A stretch of DNA of 64,000 nt from Amaricoccus macauensis. GTDB lineage: Bacteria; Pseudomonadota; Alphaproteobacteria; Rhodobacterales; Rhodobacteraceae. The translations under genes and the position numbers were made by a program. The stretch is taken from positions 372,001-436,000 of the forward strand of contig NZ_JACHFM010000003.1 in assembly GCF_014201905.1 (NCBI RefSeq). Direction: 5' to 3'. Positions 18,242 through 27,829 of this stretch are shown one piece after another (the stretch's first letter is position 1; the number at the start of each line of letters is the position of its first letter). The notes under the pieces are model-generated. The model was not told the DNA's origin. It was given only the letters and a program-made list of their open reading frames with translations, and did no database searches.

Positions 18242-20719
18242 ATGGCGTTTCTGTTCCGTTGGCTGATGCGCGGCTTTCTCGCGCTCGCCGCGCTCGCCGC
18301 CGTCGGGCTGTTCCTGGCCTACTATCTCGCGTCCCAGTCCCTGCCTGACTACAATGCCAGGTTGAGTATTGCGGGTCCGGCGCAGGAAATCGACATCGTG
18401 CGCGACCGCTACGCGGTGCCGCACATCCTGTCGAAGGACGATCACGACGCATTCTTCGGACTCGGCTTCGTCCACGCGCAGGACCGGCTCTGGCAGATGA
18501 CGCTGCTCCGGCGCACCGCGCAGGGGCGGCTCTCGGAACTCTTCGGGCCGGAGACGGTGCCGATCGACACGCTGATGCGGGCACTCGATCTCTCGGGCTA
18601 TGCCCGCGACGCGGTGGCCCGGCAGACGCCCGAGACGCGGGTAGCGCTCGAGGCCTATGCGGACGGGGTGAATGCCTGGCTGAAGGTCGTGCAGGAAAAG
18701 GCGCTCGGCCGCGGCGCGCCGGAGTTCTTCCTGTTCTCGGCGGACATCTCGCCGTGGCTGCCGGCGGACTCGATCTCGATCCAGAAGCTCATCGCGCTCC
18801 AGCTGACCGACAAGGCGGCGATGGAGGCGCTGCGGGCACGGCTCTCGCTCGTCCTGCCGAACGAGCGGCTCAGGGACATCCTGCCGGATTCGCCGACCGA
18901 GCCGGTGATGGCGTTGCCGCAGTTCTCCGAGCTCTTTCCGGATGCTCCGGGAGGGACGGAGTTCGCGGCAGTAAAGCATCCGCTCGATCCGGTGCCGGCC
19001 CCGGGCTTTGGCGGCGCATCGAACGCCTTCGCAGCGATGGGGAGCCGGACGTCGGGCGGTGCGCCGCTGCTCGCCACCGATCCGCACCTGTCGCTGAGCG
19101 CGCCGTCGATCTGGATGCTGGCGCGGATGGACCTCGCCAGCGGGCCGGTGATCGGCGCGACGATCCCGGGGATGCCGGCGATCCTCATCGGGCGCAATCC
19201 GGACATCGGCTGGGGGCTGACCTCGAGCTATCTCGACGATCAGGACATCTACATCGAGAAGCTGAACCCGGATGACCCGGACAGCTATCTGACGCCGACC
19301 GGCTGGCAGCGGTTCGAGGCCCGGACCGCGACGATCGGGGTGAAGGACGCGGACCCGGTGGTGGTGACGCTGCGGCGGAGCCGGCATGGGCCGGTGATCC
19401 CGGGCGAGACGTTCGGGGCCGCGGCGGTGACGCCGCCCGGACATGTGGCGACGCTGGCCTGGACGGCGCTGACGCCGGAGGATCGCTCGATCGGCGCGGC
19501 CCTCGGGCTGATGCGGGCCGGGAGCGTCGCGGAGGCGCGGCAGGCGGCGCGCGACGTGGTGGCGCCGTCGCAAAACATCACGATCGCGGATGCGAAGTCC
19601 GTGGCGTTGCAGATGTCGGGGGCGGCGCCGCGGCGGCAGGCGGGGAGCACCTCGAAGGGGCGGCTGCCGTCTCCGGGCTGGCTTGCGGTCAACGATTGGC
19701 AGGGGATGCGGAGCTTCGACGAGAACCCGTGGGTCGAGGACCCGCCGAGCGGCGTGGTGGTGAACACCAACAACCGCATCACCGACACGGCGTTCCCTGA
19801 CCACCTGAGCTTCGACTGGGGTGACAGCTTTCGCATCGTCCGGGCCGGGAGGCTGCTGGGCGACCGGCAGTATCACAGCCGGGACAGCTTCGTGGAGGTC
19901 CAGACCGACGACGTGTCGGAGGCGGCGCGGCGTCTTCTGCCGCTGATCGCGCGGGATCTCTGGTACTCCGGCGAGCCGGCGGCGAGCGGCTCGACCGAGC
20001 GGCAGCGGCAGGTGGCGCTGGAGCGGCTGGCGAACTGGAACGGCGCGATGCGCGAGCACGACCCCGAGCCTCTGATCTATGCGGCATGGGTGCGGTCGTT
20101 GCAACGGCGGCTGGTGCAGGACGAGTTGGGGCCGCTGGCGGCGCTGGTTCCGCAGGCCGATCCGGTGTTTCTGGAGCGGGTGTTCCGCAACACCGACGGG
20201 GCGGGGGCGTGGTGTGACGTGAAGCAGACGACGGCGGTCGAGACCTGCCCGGAGATGGCTCGGCGCGCGCTCGATGATGCGCTGATCGAGCTTGACGAGC
20301 GTTACGGGCCGCCGTTGGAGAGCTGGCGCTGGGGTGATGCGCATCCGGCGGTGCAGGCGCATCAGACGCTCGGGAAGGTGCCGGTGCTGAGGAGCCTCGT
20401 GAACATCCGGCAGAGCTCGTCAGGGGGCGACCAGACGCTGCTTCGGGGGCAGTCGACGGCGACGGGCCCCGAGCCCTACGCCAACGTTCATGCGGCGGGG
20501 TTCCGGGCGGTCTATGATTTCTCGGATCCGGACTCGAGCCTCTACGTCATCTCGACCGGCGAGAGCGGGCATCCGTTGTCGCGGCACTATGACGATCTCG
20601 CGGCGATCTGGCGCGAGGCGGAATATATCCCGATGTCGCTCGATCCGGCGCTGGCGCGGGCGGGGGCGCTCGGGGTGACGGTGCTGACGCCGGCGGGGGC
20701 GCCTCAGGTGGCGCCGTAG
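18242..20719 (+). CDS. Penicillin acylase-family Ntn hydrolase
   Basis: This 825-residue protein is an N-terminal-nucleophile hydrolase of the penicillin/AHL acylase family. A membrane or signal segment (about residues 12-35) suggests periplasmic location. The alpha-chain motif [19 protein letters not shown] is present. The predicted nucleophile is Ser260 in GGASNAFA, where the precursor would cut itself, followed by TDPHLSL and VNTNNR in the beta chain. Substrate is unknown. Some relatives cleave acyl-homoserine lactones, which is notable because a LuxI/LuxR pair lies about 8 kb away. The 3' end overlaps the convergent cupin gene by 16 bases. Confidence 0.9.
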   Translation: MAFLFRWLMRGFLALAALAAVGLFLAYYLASQSLPDYNARLSIAGPAQEIDIVRDRYAVPHILSKDDHDAFFGLGFVHAQDRLWQMTLLRRTAQGRLSELFGPETVPIDTLMRALDLSGYARDAVARQTPETRVALEAYADGVNAWLKVVQEKALGRGAPEFFLFSADISPWLPADSISIQKLIALQLTDKAAMEALRARLSLVLPNERLRDILPDSPTEPVMALPQFSELFPDAPGGTEFAAVKHPLDPVPAPGFGGASNAFAAMGSRTSGGAPLLATDPHLSLSAPSIWMLARMDLASGPVIGATIPGMPAILIGRNPDIGWGLTSSYLDDQDIYIEKLNPDDPDSYLTPTGWQRFEARTATIGVKDADPVVVTLRRSRHGPVIPGETFGAAAVTPPGHVATLAWTALTPEDRSIGAALGLMRAGSVAEARQAARDVVAPSQNITIADAKSVALQMSGAAPRRQAGSTSKGRLPSPGWLAVNDWQGMRSFDENPWVEDPPSGVVVNTNNRITDTAFPDHLSFDWGDSFRIVRAGRLLGDRQYHSRDSFVEVQTDDVSEAARRLLPLIARDLWYSGEPAASGSTERQRQVALERLANWNGAMREHDPEPLIYAAWVRSLQRRLVQDELGPLAALVPQADPVFLERVFRNTDGAGAWCDVKQTTAVETCPEMARRALDDALIELDERYGPPLESWRWGDAHPAVQAHQTLGKVPVLRSLVNIRQSSSGGDQTLLRGQSTATGPEPYANVHAAGFRAVYDFSDPDSSLYVISTGESGHPLSRHYDDLAAIWREAEYIPMSLDPALARAGALGVTVLTPAGAPQVAP

Positions 20720-21102
20720 TCGGCGTCGGAGACCTGTTCGAGCCAGTCGACGACCTGGCCGTTCTCGACCTCCTGGATGGCGACGTGGGTCATGGCGACG
20801 TCGGGGGCGGCGCCGTGCCAGTGCTTTTCGCCGGGGGCGAACCAGACGACGTCACCGGGACGGATGTCCTCGATCTCACCACCCCAGCGGCAGACGCGGC
20901 CGCGGCCGGCGGTGACGAGGAGGGTCTGGCCGAGCGGGTGGGTGTGCCATGCGGTGCGGGCGCCGGGCTCGAAGGTCACGGTGGCACCCTGGACGCGGGC
21001 GGCGTCGAAGGGGTTCATCAGCGGATCGATTCGGACGGTGCCGGTGAACCAGTCGGCGGGGCCACGGCCGGACGGGCGGCTGCCGGCGGGGATGATTTCC
21101 AT
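20704..21102 (-). CDS. Cupin protein of the hydroxynitrile-lyase-like type
   Basis: This 132-residue single-domain cupin is close in sequence to the manganese-dependent bacterial hydroxynitrile lyase from Granulicella, as I recall it. The metal ligands fall at H53, H55, Q59 and H94 ([10 protein letters not shown] and [10 protein letters not shown]), the same numbers as in that enzyme. The start [19 protein letters not shown] also matches. GGAGG precedes the ATG at 21102, so the longer upstream reading was not used. The natural role is unknown; relatives are often general small-molecule enzymes. Confidence 0.85.
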   Translation of the reverse strand: MEIIPAGSRPSGRGPADWFTGTVRIDPLMNPFDAARVQGATVTFEPGARTAWHTHPLGQTLLVTAGRGRVCRWGGEIEDIRPGDVVWFAPGEKHWHGAAPDVAMTHVAIQEVENGQVVDWLEQVSDADYGAT

Positions 21103-21200
21103 GAGCTGTTCCTCCGGGCTGGTGCGCAAGTTGCGCGAGATGGTCAAGTATTTGATCGTACTGAATAAGTTATGGCATCCTAATCCGAACGCAACCGGTC

Positions 21201-21752
21201 TCAATCGTTCTCAGATTCTTCTTGCGCGGCATCCTGCGATTGATCGGCCGGATGGTTCGGCGCGGGCCCGGGTGAAGCGGTGGCCCACGCGTCGGGGTCG
21301 AAGGCCCGGATGAGCGCGGCGAGTTCGTGCTCTGCGACCCGGCGCGCGGCCTTCTCGGGCGAGAACCATCGGGCGCGGCGCTGGCCGATCTCGGGAAACT
21401 TCTGGAGCATCTCGCGCGCCTCGAGCGGATAGACCCGCACGACGCAGGGCAGGAACACCGAGTGCGGCGTGCGCTTGCGGTAGGTGTAGACGCCGATGCT
21501 GACGGCGGAGATCTGGCCGCGAAGCCCGGCTTCCTCCCACGCCTCGCGGGCGGCGGCACCGGCCTCGGTGCGGTTGCGCATGGGCCAGCCCTTGGGAATC
21601 ACCCAGCGGCCGGTGTCGCGGCTGGTGATGAGCAGGATGCGCAAACCCTTTCGGCTCCGGCGCCAGCAGAGAGCACCGACCTGTAGCCGGGGCGGTTGAC
21701 CGGGTGCCGTGACCGCGGTGCTTCGCGTCGGAATGGGCTTCAACTTAGGCAG
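21201..21752 (-). CDS. Nudix hydrolase
   Basis: This protein of about 180 residues carries a Nudix domain of the diphosphoinositol/diadenosine polyphosphate hydrolase type. The box is present as [23 protein letters not shown]; the catalytic REAWEEAG core is intact, while the first box glutamate is replaced by arginine. The C-terminus is acidic and Gln/Asn-rich. There is no ATG or GTG before the domain. A CTG at 21752 has a well-spaced AGGAG, and a TTG lies at 21743, so the start is unsettled. The gene lies 32 bases after soeC on the same strand. Confidence 0.8.
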   Translation of the reverse strand: MPKLKPIPTRSTAVTAPGQPPRLQVGALCWRRSRKGLRILLITSRDTGRWVIPKGWPMRNRTEAGAAAREAWEEAGLRGQISAVSIGVYTYRKRTPHSVFLPCVVRVYPLEAREMLQKFPEIGQRRARWFSPEKAARRVAEHELAALIRAFDPDAWATASPGPAPNHPADQSQDAAQEESEND

Positions 21753-21784
21753 GGGAACTCCTGGCGCTGTGGGCGAAGGTTGTA

Positions 21785-22657
21785 CTAGCGCTTTCCGTAG
21801 TAAAGGCCAACCACGTGCTCGGCCTGCGCGAAGAATAGCCACCGCAAAACCAGCGCGCCGAGGGCGTGGACGTCGGCGGCGATCCAGACCGCCAGCCGCC
21901 CCTCGGTCGGCAGGATAAGCGCGAGGGGGATCACCACTGCGAGGACGAGGCCAATGACGCGCAGTCTGGCGGCATGACGGCGGCCGACGACGAACACCAT
22001 CTCCTTCAGGAGGTAGTTCTGCCCGGTGTGCGGCGGCTCCAGCAGGCGCGGACGGCCCATCTCGCCGAGGCCGGTGGCGGTGGCGAGCGTCGTGCCGGAG
22101 CGCGCCAGCGCCCGGTCGCCCCAGAGCCATGCGACGATCTGCAGGAGCCCGAGGGCGCCGAGGAGCCACGGGGTCGGGCCGCGGACGCCGGCGAAGAGCG
22201 CGCCACCGGTCAGGGCGAAGAGCAGGAAGATTACCGGCGTCAGAACCGATCGCCAGCGCGGGACGCTGCGCATCTGGGCGTAGATCATCGCCGTCGCGAA
22301 GACGGTCTTGAACGCGAGGAGGGCGGCGAACAGGCCGAGGGGCAGGAAGCGGGTCCCGGTGACCCAGAGCGCCGCGTAGAGCGCGAAGACGACGAGGGTC
22401 GTCATGGCAAGCGCGGCCTCGCGGCTGAGCCAGCTGGTGCGCCACTGCGAGAACGCCTTCAGGAACCGGGTGGGCTGGCCGAGGTGCAGGAGGCTCGCCA
22501 GCAGGCCGGCGCAGACGAGGCCGGCGGCGAGCAGGCAGAGGATGAGCGCGTAGAGGTGGGTCGCGTCCGGGGCGGCGCCGAGCCCGAGCCAGATGATGAG
22601 GCCGAATCCGATGCCGGAGAGCGTGGTGAAGGCGATGATCGAAGGGGCTGGATGCAT
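21785..22657 (-). CDS. soeC: Sulfite dehydrogenase membrane subunit (DmsC/NrfD-type)
   Basis: This 290-residue protein has about eight transmembrane helices and belongs to the DmsC-like anchor family. It would pass electrons from the SoeAB subunits to the quinone pool. The start MHPAPSIIAFTTLSGIGFG matches the family. It follows soeB with a six-base gap. The assignment to sulfite oxidation rests on the SoeA and SoeB neighbours; a DMSO-reductase-type anchor is the alternative. Confidence 0.85.
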   Translation of the reverse strand: MHPAPSIIAFTTLSGIGFGLIIWLGLGAAPDATHLYALILCLLAAGLVCAGLLASLLHLGQPTRFLKAFSQWRTSWLSREAALAMTTLVVFALYAALWVTGTRFLPLGLFAALLAFKTVFATAMIYAQMRSVPRWRSVLTPVIFLLFALTGGALFAGVRGPTPWLLGALGLLQIVAWLWGDRALARSGTTLATATGLGEMGRPRLLEPPHTGQNYLLKEMVFVVGRRHAARLRVIGLVLAVVIPLALILPTEGRLAVWIAADVHALGALVLRWLFFAQAEHVVGLYYGKR

Positions 22658-22663
22658 CGGGGG

Positions 22664-23404
22664 TCAGAGCCGGGCAAGGGTGCGGTCGAGCCAGCCGAGG
22701 AAGCCGCCGGCCTCCTCGGGCAGCGGCTCGAGGAGCGGCGCGAGAACGTCGACGTCGCGGCTGCGCGGCGGCAGGTACTTGTTGGTGGGCCGGGTCTGCT
22801 GCTCTGGCATGAGGTCGATCCCGCCACGCTCGGCGACCAGCCGCGAGACCGCGCTTTCCGGGTCGGCGAGGTCGCCGAAGTGGCGCGCGCCCGCCGGGCA
22901 GGTGCGCACGCAGGCGGGGATGCGGTCTTCCTCGGGCAGCGCGAGGTTGTCGATGCGGTCCTCGCAGAGCGTGCACTTCTTCATGGTGCCCGCGACCGGA
23001 TCGAGCTCGCGGGCGCCGTAAGGGCAGGCCCAGGCGCAGAGCCCGCAGCCGATGCAGTCGTCCTCGTTGACGAGCACGATGCCGTCACGCTCGCGCTTGA
23101 GGCTGGCGCCGGTCGGGCAGACCGTGACGCAGGGCGCGTCGGCGCAGTGCAGGCAGGACTTCGGGAAGTGGACGACGCGGGGTTGCCGGCCGTCGGCGGG
23201 GACGGCCTCGAAGGTGTGGACGCGGTTGAGGAAGGTACCCGACGGACGGGCGCCGTAGGCGTCGGTGTCCGAGAGCGGCCCGGCGGGCGAGGAGCCCGAG
23301 TTCCATTCCTTGCAGGCGACGACGCAGGCGTGGCACCCGACGCAGGTGTCAAGGTCGATGACGAGCCCGAGGGCGCGCTCGGTCGAGGCAGGAAGCGCGG
23401 TCAT
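22664..23404 (-). CDS. soeB: Sulfite dehydrogenase iron-sulfur subunit
   Basis: This 246-residue protein is a four-cluster ferredoxin subunit. Cysteine groups for [4Fe-4S] clusters are seen at CVGCHACVVAC, CLHCADAPCVTVCP, CIGCGLCAWACP and CTLCEDR...CVRTCP. It would relay electrons from the molybdenum subunit to the SoeC anchor. It has no signal peptide, in keeping with a cytoplasmic complex. It follows soeA by 75 bases, which include a tandem 15-base repeat. Confidence 0.9.
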   Translation of the reverse strand: MTALPASTERALGLVIDLDTCVGCHACVVACKEWNSGSSPAGPLSDTDAYGARPSGTFLNRVHTFEAVPADGRQPRVVHFPKSCLHCADAPCVTVCPTGASLKRERDGIVLVNEDDCIGCGLCAWACPYGARELDPVAGTMKKCTLCEDRIDNLALPEEDRIPACVRTCPAGARHFGDLADPESAVSRLVAERGGIDLMPEQQTRPTNKYLPPRSRDVDVLAPLLEPLPEEAGGFLGWLDRTLARL

Positions 23405-23451
23405 TGGCCGGAACCGCCGTGGCTTTCGCCGCGACCGTCAGGGTTGGGCTT

Positions 23452-23479
23452 ACCTGCCATCGGATCACCTGCCATCGGA
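23452..23479. repeat. Tandem repeat between soeA and soeB
   Basis: The 13-base sequence ACCTGCCATCGGA occurs twice with a period of 15 bases, ending exactly at the soeA stop. It looks like a recent slippage duplication in the intercistronic gap; an effect on soeB translation is possible but not shown. Confidence 0.7.
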
Positions 23480-26275
23480 CTAACCGGCACGGAATTTCAC
23501 CAGCTTGGGGGCACGGGGGACGGGAGACATTTCCGAGGGGAAGGCGGGGGCCGAGCGGGCTTCGGCCGGGATGCGCTCGATGCGCACCCGCAGGTCGTAC
23601 CACGCCGCCTGTCCCGTGACCGGATCGGAGTTCGAGAGGCCGGTGGGCAGGGTCTCGGGGATCAGGTGGTTCAGGAGAAAGCCGCGGGTCGCCTCCGGGG
23701 CGTCTGGCGCGAGGGACCACGCGCCGGGGCGTTTGCCGATGGCGTTCCACGTCCAGACGGTCGCCGGATTGAGCGCGTCCATGCGGGCGACGGGGACGCG
23801 GATCTCGGCATGGGGCGAGACGACGCGCGCGAAGTCGCCGGGCTCGAAGCCGAGGGACTCCCAGAGGGCGCCGGGGATGTAGAGCGGGTTCTCGCCGTGG
23901 ATCTGGCGCAGCCATGCGTTCTGCGAGCCCCAGGAGTGGTACATCGCCGCCGGGCGCTGGGTGATCGCGTGGATCGGGTACGTGTCGGTGTCGGTATCGG
24001 AGAGCGGCGGATACCACACCGGCAACGGCGCCATGGCGCGGGCGAGGCGCTCGCGCAGCGCGTCGGGCGGCTGGTGCGGCCCGTGGCCGAGGGCTGCGGC
24101 CTGAAAGCGGGCGAGGGGCTCGACGTAGAGCTGGAAGAGGTAGGGCTGGGGCGTGTCGTAGATGCCGATCTTCACTGCCCAGTCCTGATAGGCGCGGTTC
24201 CACGGCTTGAAGAACGCCGCTTCCTCGGGGACGTGGGCGATGTGGAAGCCGCCGGCCTCGATGTAGCGGGCGAGCTGCTTCGGGTTCGGCGCGCCGCGCC
24301 CGGTCCCGGTGCCGTCCTCGCCACGCCAGCCCATGAGCGGCCCGACGCCGGGGCGGCGCTGGTGGCGCACCATGTAGTCGGCATAGTCGCGGTAGATCGC
24401 CTTGCCGTTGGCATCCACCATGCCGGGGAGTTTCAGGCGGACGCCGAGGTCGAGCAGGACCGACTGGAAGCCGCGCACGCCCTCGGCGCCCGGGCGTTCG
24501 GGTTCGATCACCGGCCAGCGGATCGCGTCGATCGCGGCGTCGGGCTCGGAGATCGGCCGGTCGAGCAGCGAGATGCAGTCGTGGCGTTCGAGATAGGTGG
24601 TGTCGGGCAGCACAAGGTCGGCGTAGGCGACCATCTCCGAGGAATAGCTGTCGGCGACGATGATCTTCGGGATGAGGTAGACGCCGGTCGCATCGGTCGC
24701 GGTCAGCATCCCGATGGTCTGGGCGGTGTTCATCGACGAGTTCCACGCCATGTTGGCCATGTAGAGGAACAGCACGTCGATCGGGTAGGGATCACCCCTG
24801 GCGGCGTTGGCGATCACCATGTGCATCATGCCGTGGGCCGAGAGCGGCGCTTCCCACGAGAAGGCGTGGTCGATGCGTTTCGGCCGGCCGTCGGCGTCGA
24901 TCGCCAGGTCTTCCGGGCCGCGCGGGTAGCCGAGCTGCGGGCCGTCGAGGGGGTAGCCGGGGGTCACCTTGTGGTGCGGCTTCGGGTGGGCCGAGACGGG
25001 CTTCGGGTAGGGCGGCTCGAAGCGGAAGCCGCCGGGCGTCTCGACGGTGCCGAGGATGAGCTGCAGCAGGTGGAGCGCGCGGCAGGTCTGGAAGCCGTTC
25101 GAGTGGGCGGCGATGCCGCGCATCGCGTGCATGGCGACCGGGCGGCCGACCATGGTCTCGTGGCGCTTGCCGCAATGGTCGGTCCACGGGCGATCGAGGG
25201 TGATCGGATGGTTGAAGGCGGTGTCGGCGAGCTCCGCCGCGAGGCGGTGGATGACCTCGGGCTCGATGCCGCAGGCCGGTGCGACCGCCTCGGGGGCGAG
25301 CGCGGGGTCGAGGTAGGCCTCGGCCATCAGCGCGAAGACCGGCTTCACGTGAGTCGGGCCGACGTTGAAGCCGCCCGAGAGTGCGGGTCTCGCCACATCC
25401 GCGGCGGGGACGGCGCGGTGGCGGGCGGGGTCCCACGCGAGCTCGCGTCCCTCGCTGTCGCGCAGGAAGCTGCCGAAGCCGGGGGAGGCGGGGTCCTGGT
25501 CGACGAGCCACGCGGCGTTGGTGAAGCGCATGAGATAGGCGAGATCGATCTTGCCGGAGGTGAGCAGCAGGTGGACGAGGCTGAGGATGAGCAGGCCGTC
25601 GGTGCCGGGCGTGATGCCGATCCACTGATCGGCGATGGCCGAGTAGCCGGTGCGGATCGGGTTGACCGAGATGACGCGCGCGCCGCGGGCCTTGAGCTTG
25701 CCGAGGCCGATCTTCAGCGGGTTCGAGTCGTGGTCCTCGGCAACGCCGAAGAGGATGAGGAGGCGCGTGCGTTCCCAGTCGGGCGCGCCGAACTCCCAGA
25801 AGGCGCCGCCCATGGTGTAGATGCCGGCGGCGGCCATGTTGACCGAGCAGAAGCCACCGTGGGCGGCGTAGTTCAGCGTGCCGAACTGCTGCGCCCACCA
25901 GCCGGTCAGCGCCTGGCTCTGGTCGCGGCCGGTGAAGAAGGCGAGGCGCTCGGGGTGCTGCTCGCGGATCGGCTCGAGCCAGTTCACCGCGATGCCGAGG
26001 GCCTCTTCCCAGGAGATTTCCCTGAACTCGCCCGAGCCGCGCGGGCCGGTGCGGCGGAGTGGCGCGCGCAGGCGGGCGGGCGAGAGGTGCTGCATGACGC
26101 CGGCCGAGCCCTTGGCGCAGAGCACCCCGCGGTTGACCGGATGAGCGCGGTTGCCCTCGATGTGATGGACGCGGTTCTCCGCCACATGCACGTCGATGCC
26201 GCAGCGGCAGGCGCACATGTAGCAGGTCGTGCGGCGGATCTCGGGGGCGGTGTCGGGCACGTCCGGTTCTCTCAT
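23480..26275 (-). CDS. soeA: Sulfite dehydrogenase molybdopterin subunit
   Basis: This 931-residue molybdopterin oxidoreductase fits SoeA, which oxidises sulfite to sulfate in the cytoplasm. The N-terminus has the [4Fe-4S] pattern in TTCYMCACRCGIDVHV and GVLCAKGSAG, and the DMSO-reductase-type cofactor domains follow. There is no twin-arginine signal, unlike periplasmic DMSO reductases, which supports Soe. The ATG at 26275 (MREPDVPDTAPEIRR) agrees with the family; a TTG at 26317 would add 14 residues without support. The genes run soeA-soeB-soeC in one operon. Confidence 0.87.
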   Translation of the reverse strand: MREPDVPDTAPEIRRTTCYMCACRCGIDVHVAENRVHHIEGNRAHPVNRGVLCAKGSAGVMQHLSPARLRAPLRRTGPRGSGEFREISWEEALGIAVNWLEPIREQHPERLAFFTGRDQSQALTGWWAQQFGTLNYAAHGGFCSVNMAAAGIYTMGGAFWEFGAPDWERTRLLILFGVAEDHDSNPLKIGLGKLKARGARVISVNPIRTGYSAIADQWIGITPGTDGLLILSLVHLLLTSGKIDLAYLMRFTNAAWLVDQDPASPGFGSFLRDSEGRELAWDPARHRAVPAADVARPALSGGFNVGPTHVKPVFALMAEAYLDPALAPEAVAPACGIEPEVIHRLAAELADTAFNHPITLDRPWTDHCGKRHETMVGRPVAMHAMRGIAAHSNGFQTCRALHLLQLILGTVETPGGFRFEPPYPKPVSAHPKPHHKVTPGYPLDGPQLGYPRGPEDLAIDADGRPKRIDHAFSWEAPLSAHGMMHMVIANAARGDPYPIDVLFLYMANMAWNSSMNTAQTIGMLTATDATGVYLIPKIIVADSYSSEMVAYADLVLPDTTYLERHDCISLLDRPISEPDAAIDAIRWPVIEPERPGAEGVRGFQSVLLDLGVRLKLPGMVDANGKAIYRDYADYMVRHQRRPGVGPLMGWRGEDGTGTGRGAPNPKQLARYIEAGGFHIAHVPEEAAFFKPWNRAYQDWAVKIGIYDTPQPYLFQLYVEPLARFQAAALGHGPHQPPDALRERLARAMAPLPVWYPPLSDTDTDTYPIHAITQRPAAMYHSWGSQNAWLRQIHGENPLYIPGALWESLGFEPGDFARVVSPHAEIRVPVARMDALNPATVWTWNAIGKRPGAWSLAPDAPEATRGFLLNHLIPETLPTGLSNSDPVTGQAAWYDLRVRIERIPAEARSAPAFPSEMSPVPRAPKLVKFRAG

Positions 26276-27037
26276 GCTGTCGTGGCGAATGCTGCGAAAC
26301 TCGGTGGCGAGGCGCAAGGGGGCGCTGCATCGGGTTTGTGACTTACCGGGTTTTCAGGGACGAAAGTCCCGAATGGCGCGCGGACCCGCAACGTCGTTGC
26401 CAGAACGCCGGGTCAGCCGTAACGTCGTTCCGCCCGGAAGGTTCCGGGAACGGAGGGCTTCTCCCTGAGACGGTTGCCGGGTCTGACCGCAGGTCCGCTG
26501 CCTGCCGCCGCGATCGGCGCCGCCGTGGAGGGCGGGCCGGCGATGGCGGCCGGTGACTGCCGCCTGTTGCGGCTCGACGGGGTGGGGCTGAAGTGGGACA
26601 CAGCCGTGCCCGGCACGCCCGCGACGGTGCGCCATGGTTTCACGACGCGGCGCGCGGCGTTTCCCGACGCGGTCAACTGCCGTCTCGATCACCCGGGGCC
26701 GACAGGCGCGCTCATGGGCTGCTCGAACCGGAGCGGGCTCGCCGGCCTGATGCCGGGAGACATTGCCGGGCGGTCGCCCTCTGCGGGCCATCGGCCGGGG
26801 GATGCGGTGACGGGGGGATGCGGTGAAGGCGCCGGAAAAAAGGTCGTTCGCGTGGCCGGTGCTGCGGGCGGGCGAACGCGCCTGCGGCCCGATCAAAGCG
26901 GATGGGAAGAATGGACTGCCGTTCGGAGGAAAAAGCGGACGGAATTCGCAGCTACCTGCTCCTGAGCCCCGGGGACAGGGTTTTCGTTCTTCGAACGGCC
27001 GTGTATAGGCGCGGTCGATTCCCGAGTTGAGGCTGAC
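26276..27037. other. Large intergenic region between soeA and fpr
   Basis: These about 760 bases lie between two divergent genes. Open frames exist on both strands but none resembles a known protein, and none has a good ribosome binding site plus family-like sequence. A GGGAC-GAAA-GTCCC hairpin (26357-26370), two AACGTCGTT copies and a CGTTC-TTC-GAACG palindrome (26985-26997) are visible, so this is probably a long regulatory gap or the remains of a lost gene. Confidence 0.55.
26388..26429. promoter_or_regulatory. Paired AACGTCGTT sites upstream of soeA
   Basis: AACGTCGTT occurs at 26390-26398, inside the perfect palindrome GCAACG-T-CGTTGC, and again at 26421-26429. The 31-base offset is about three helical turns, so two repressor dimers could bind one face of the DNA. 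The sites lie 115-155 bases before the soeA start. The cognate regulator is not known. Confidence 0.4.
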
Positions 27038-27829
27038 ATGAACCAGGTTGTGGAAAAGGCGCTGCGCGGCATGGCGCTGCTGAAGGTCTCCAATATCCGT
27101 CACTGGACGGACAGGACCTTCTCGTTCAATTGCGCCCGTCCGGCGGGCTTTCGCTTCCGCTCCGGCGAGTTTGCGATGATTGGCCTCATGGTGGACGGCA
27201 AACCGCTGCTCCGGGCCTACTCGATCGCCTCGCCCTCCTGGGACGACGATCTCGAATTCTACTCGATCAAGGTCGAGGACGGCCCGCTCACCTCGCGCCT
27301 GCAGCATCTGCAGGAGGGCGATGAGATCGTCATGCGGCCGAAGCCGGTCGGCACGCTGGTCCACGATGCGCTCATTCCCGGCAAGCGGCTGTTCCTGTTC
27401 TCGACCGGTACCGGCATCGCGCCCTTTGCCTCGATCATCCGCGACCCGGAAACCTACGAGAAGTTTGACCACATCGTGCTGACCCAGACCTGCCGACAGG
27501 TGAACGAGCTCGACTACGGGCACGACCTCGTGGCGCGCATCCGGGGCGACGAGATGCTTTCGGAACTCGTGGGCGACAAGCTCCAGCACATCGCTACGAC
27601 GACGCGCGAGGAGAGCCCGGCCATGGGCCGGATGACCGACTGGATCCGCGATGGCCGCCTTGCCGCCGCGACCGGCGGGCCGCTCGATCCGGCGACCGAC
27701 CGGGTGATGATTTGCGGCTCGATGGCGATGCTTCAGGAGCACAAGGCGCTCTGCGAGGGTGCCGGCATGAGCGAGGGCTCGAATTCCGAGCCGGGTCAGT
27801 TCGTGATCGAGAAGGCGTTCGTCGACTGA
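27038..27829 (+). CDS. fpr: Ferredoxin-NADP+ reductase
   Basis: This 263-residue flavoprotein moves electrons between NADPH and ferredoxin or flavodoxin. The FAD motif R59-A-Y-S62 (LLRAYSIAS) and the pyridine-nucleotide loop GTGIAPF at 124-130 are present, and MICGSMAML marks the NADP domain. The C-terminus FVIEKAFVD is typical of the bacterial subclass found in Rhodobacter. It stands alone between two long gaps and is likely tied to oxidative stress or iron-sulfur assembly, which is inference. Confidence 0.94.
   Translation: MNQVVEKALRGMALLKVSNIRHWTDRTFSFNCARPAGFRFRSGEFAMIGLMVDGKPLLRAYSIASPSWDDDLEFYSIKVEDGPLTSRLQHLQEGDEIVMRPKPVGTLVHDALIPGKRLFLFSTGTGIAPFASIIRDPETYEKFDHIVLTQTCRQVNELDYGHDLVARIRGDEMLSELVGDKLQHIATTTREESPAMGRMTDWIRDGRLAAATGGPLDPATDRVMICGSMAMLQEHKALCEGAGMSEGSNSEPGQFVIEKAFVD

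Noticed and set aside
18195-18584. Alternative minus-strand frames opposite the acylase start
   Set aside because: They overlap a strong signal-anchor and a conserved acylase domain on the other strand.
21866-26341. A very long open frame on the plus strand across soeABC
   Set aside because: It is antisense to three clear genes and has the low-complexity Gly/Arg/Asp make-up that high-GC third positions create.
26474-26965. 163-residue plus-strand frame in the soeA-fpr gap
   Set aside because: No family resemblance, no good ribosome binding site and erratic composition. It is treated as non-coding.
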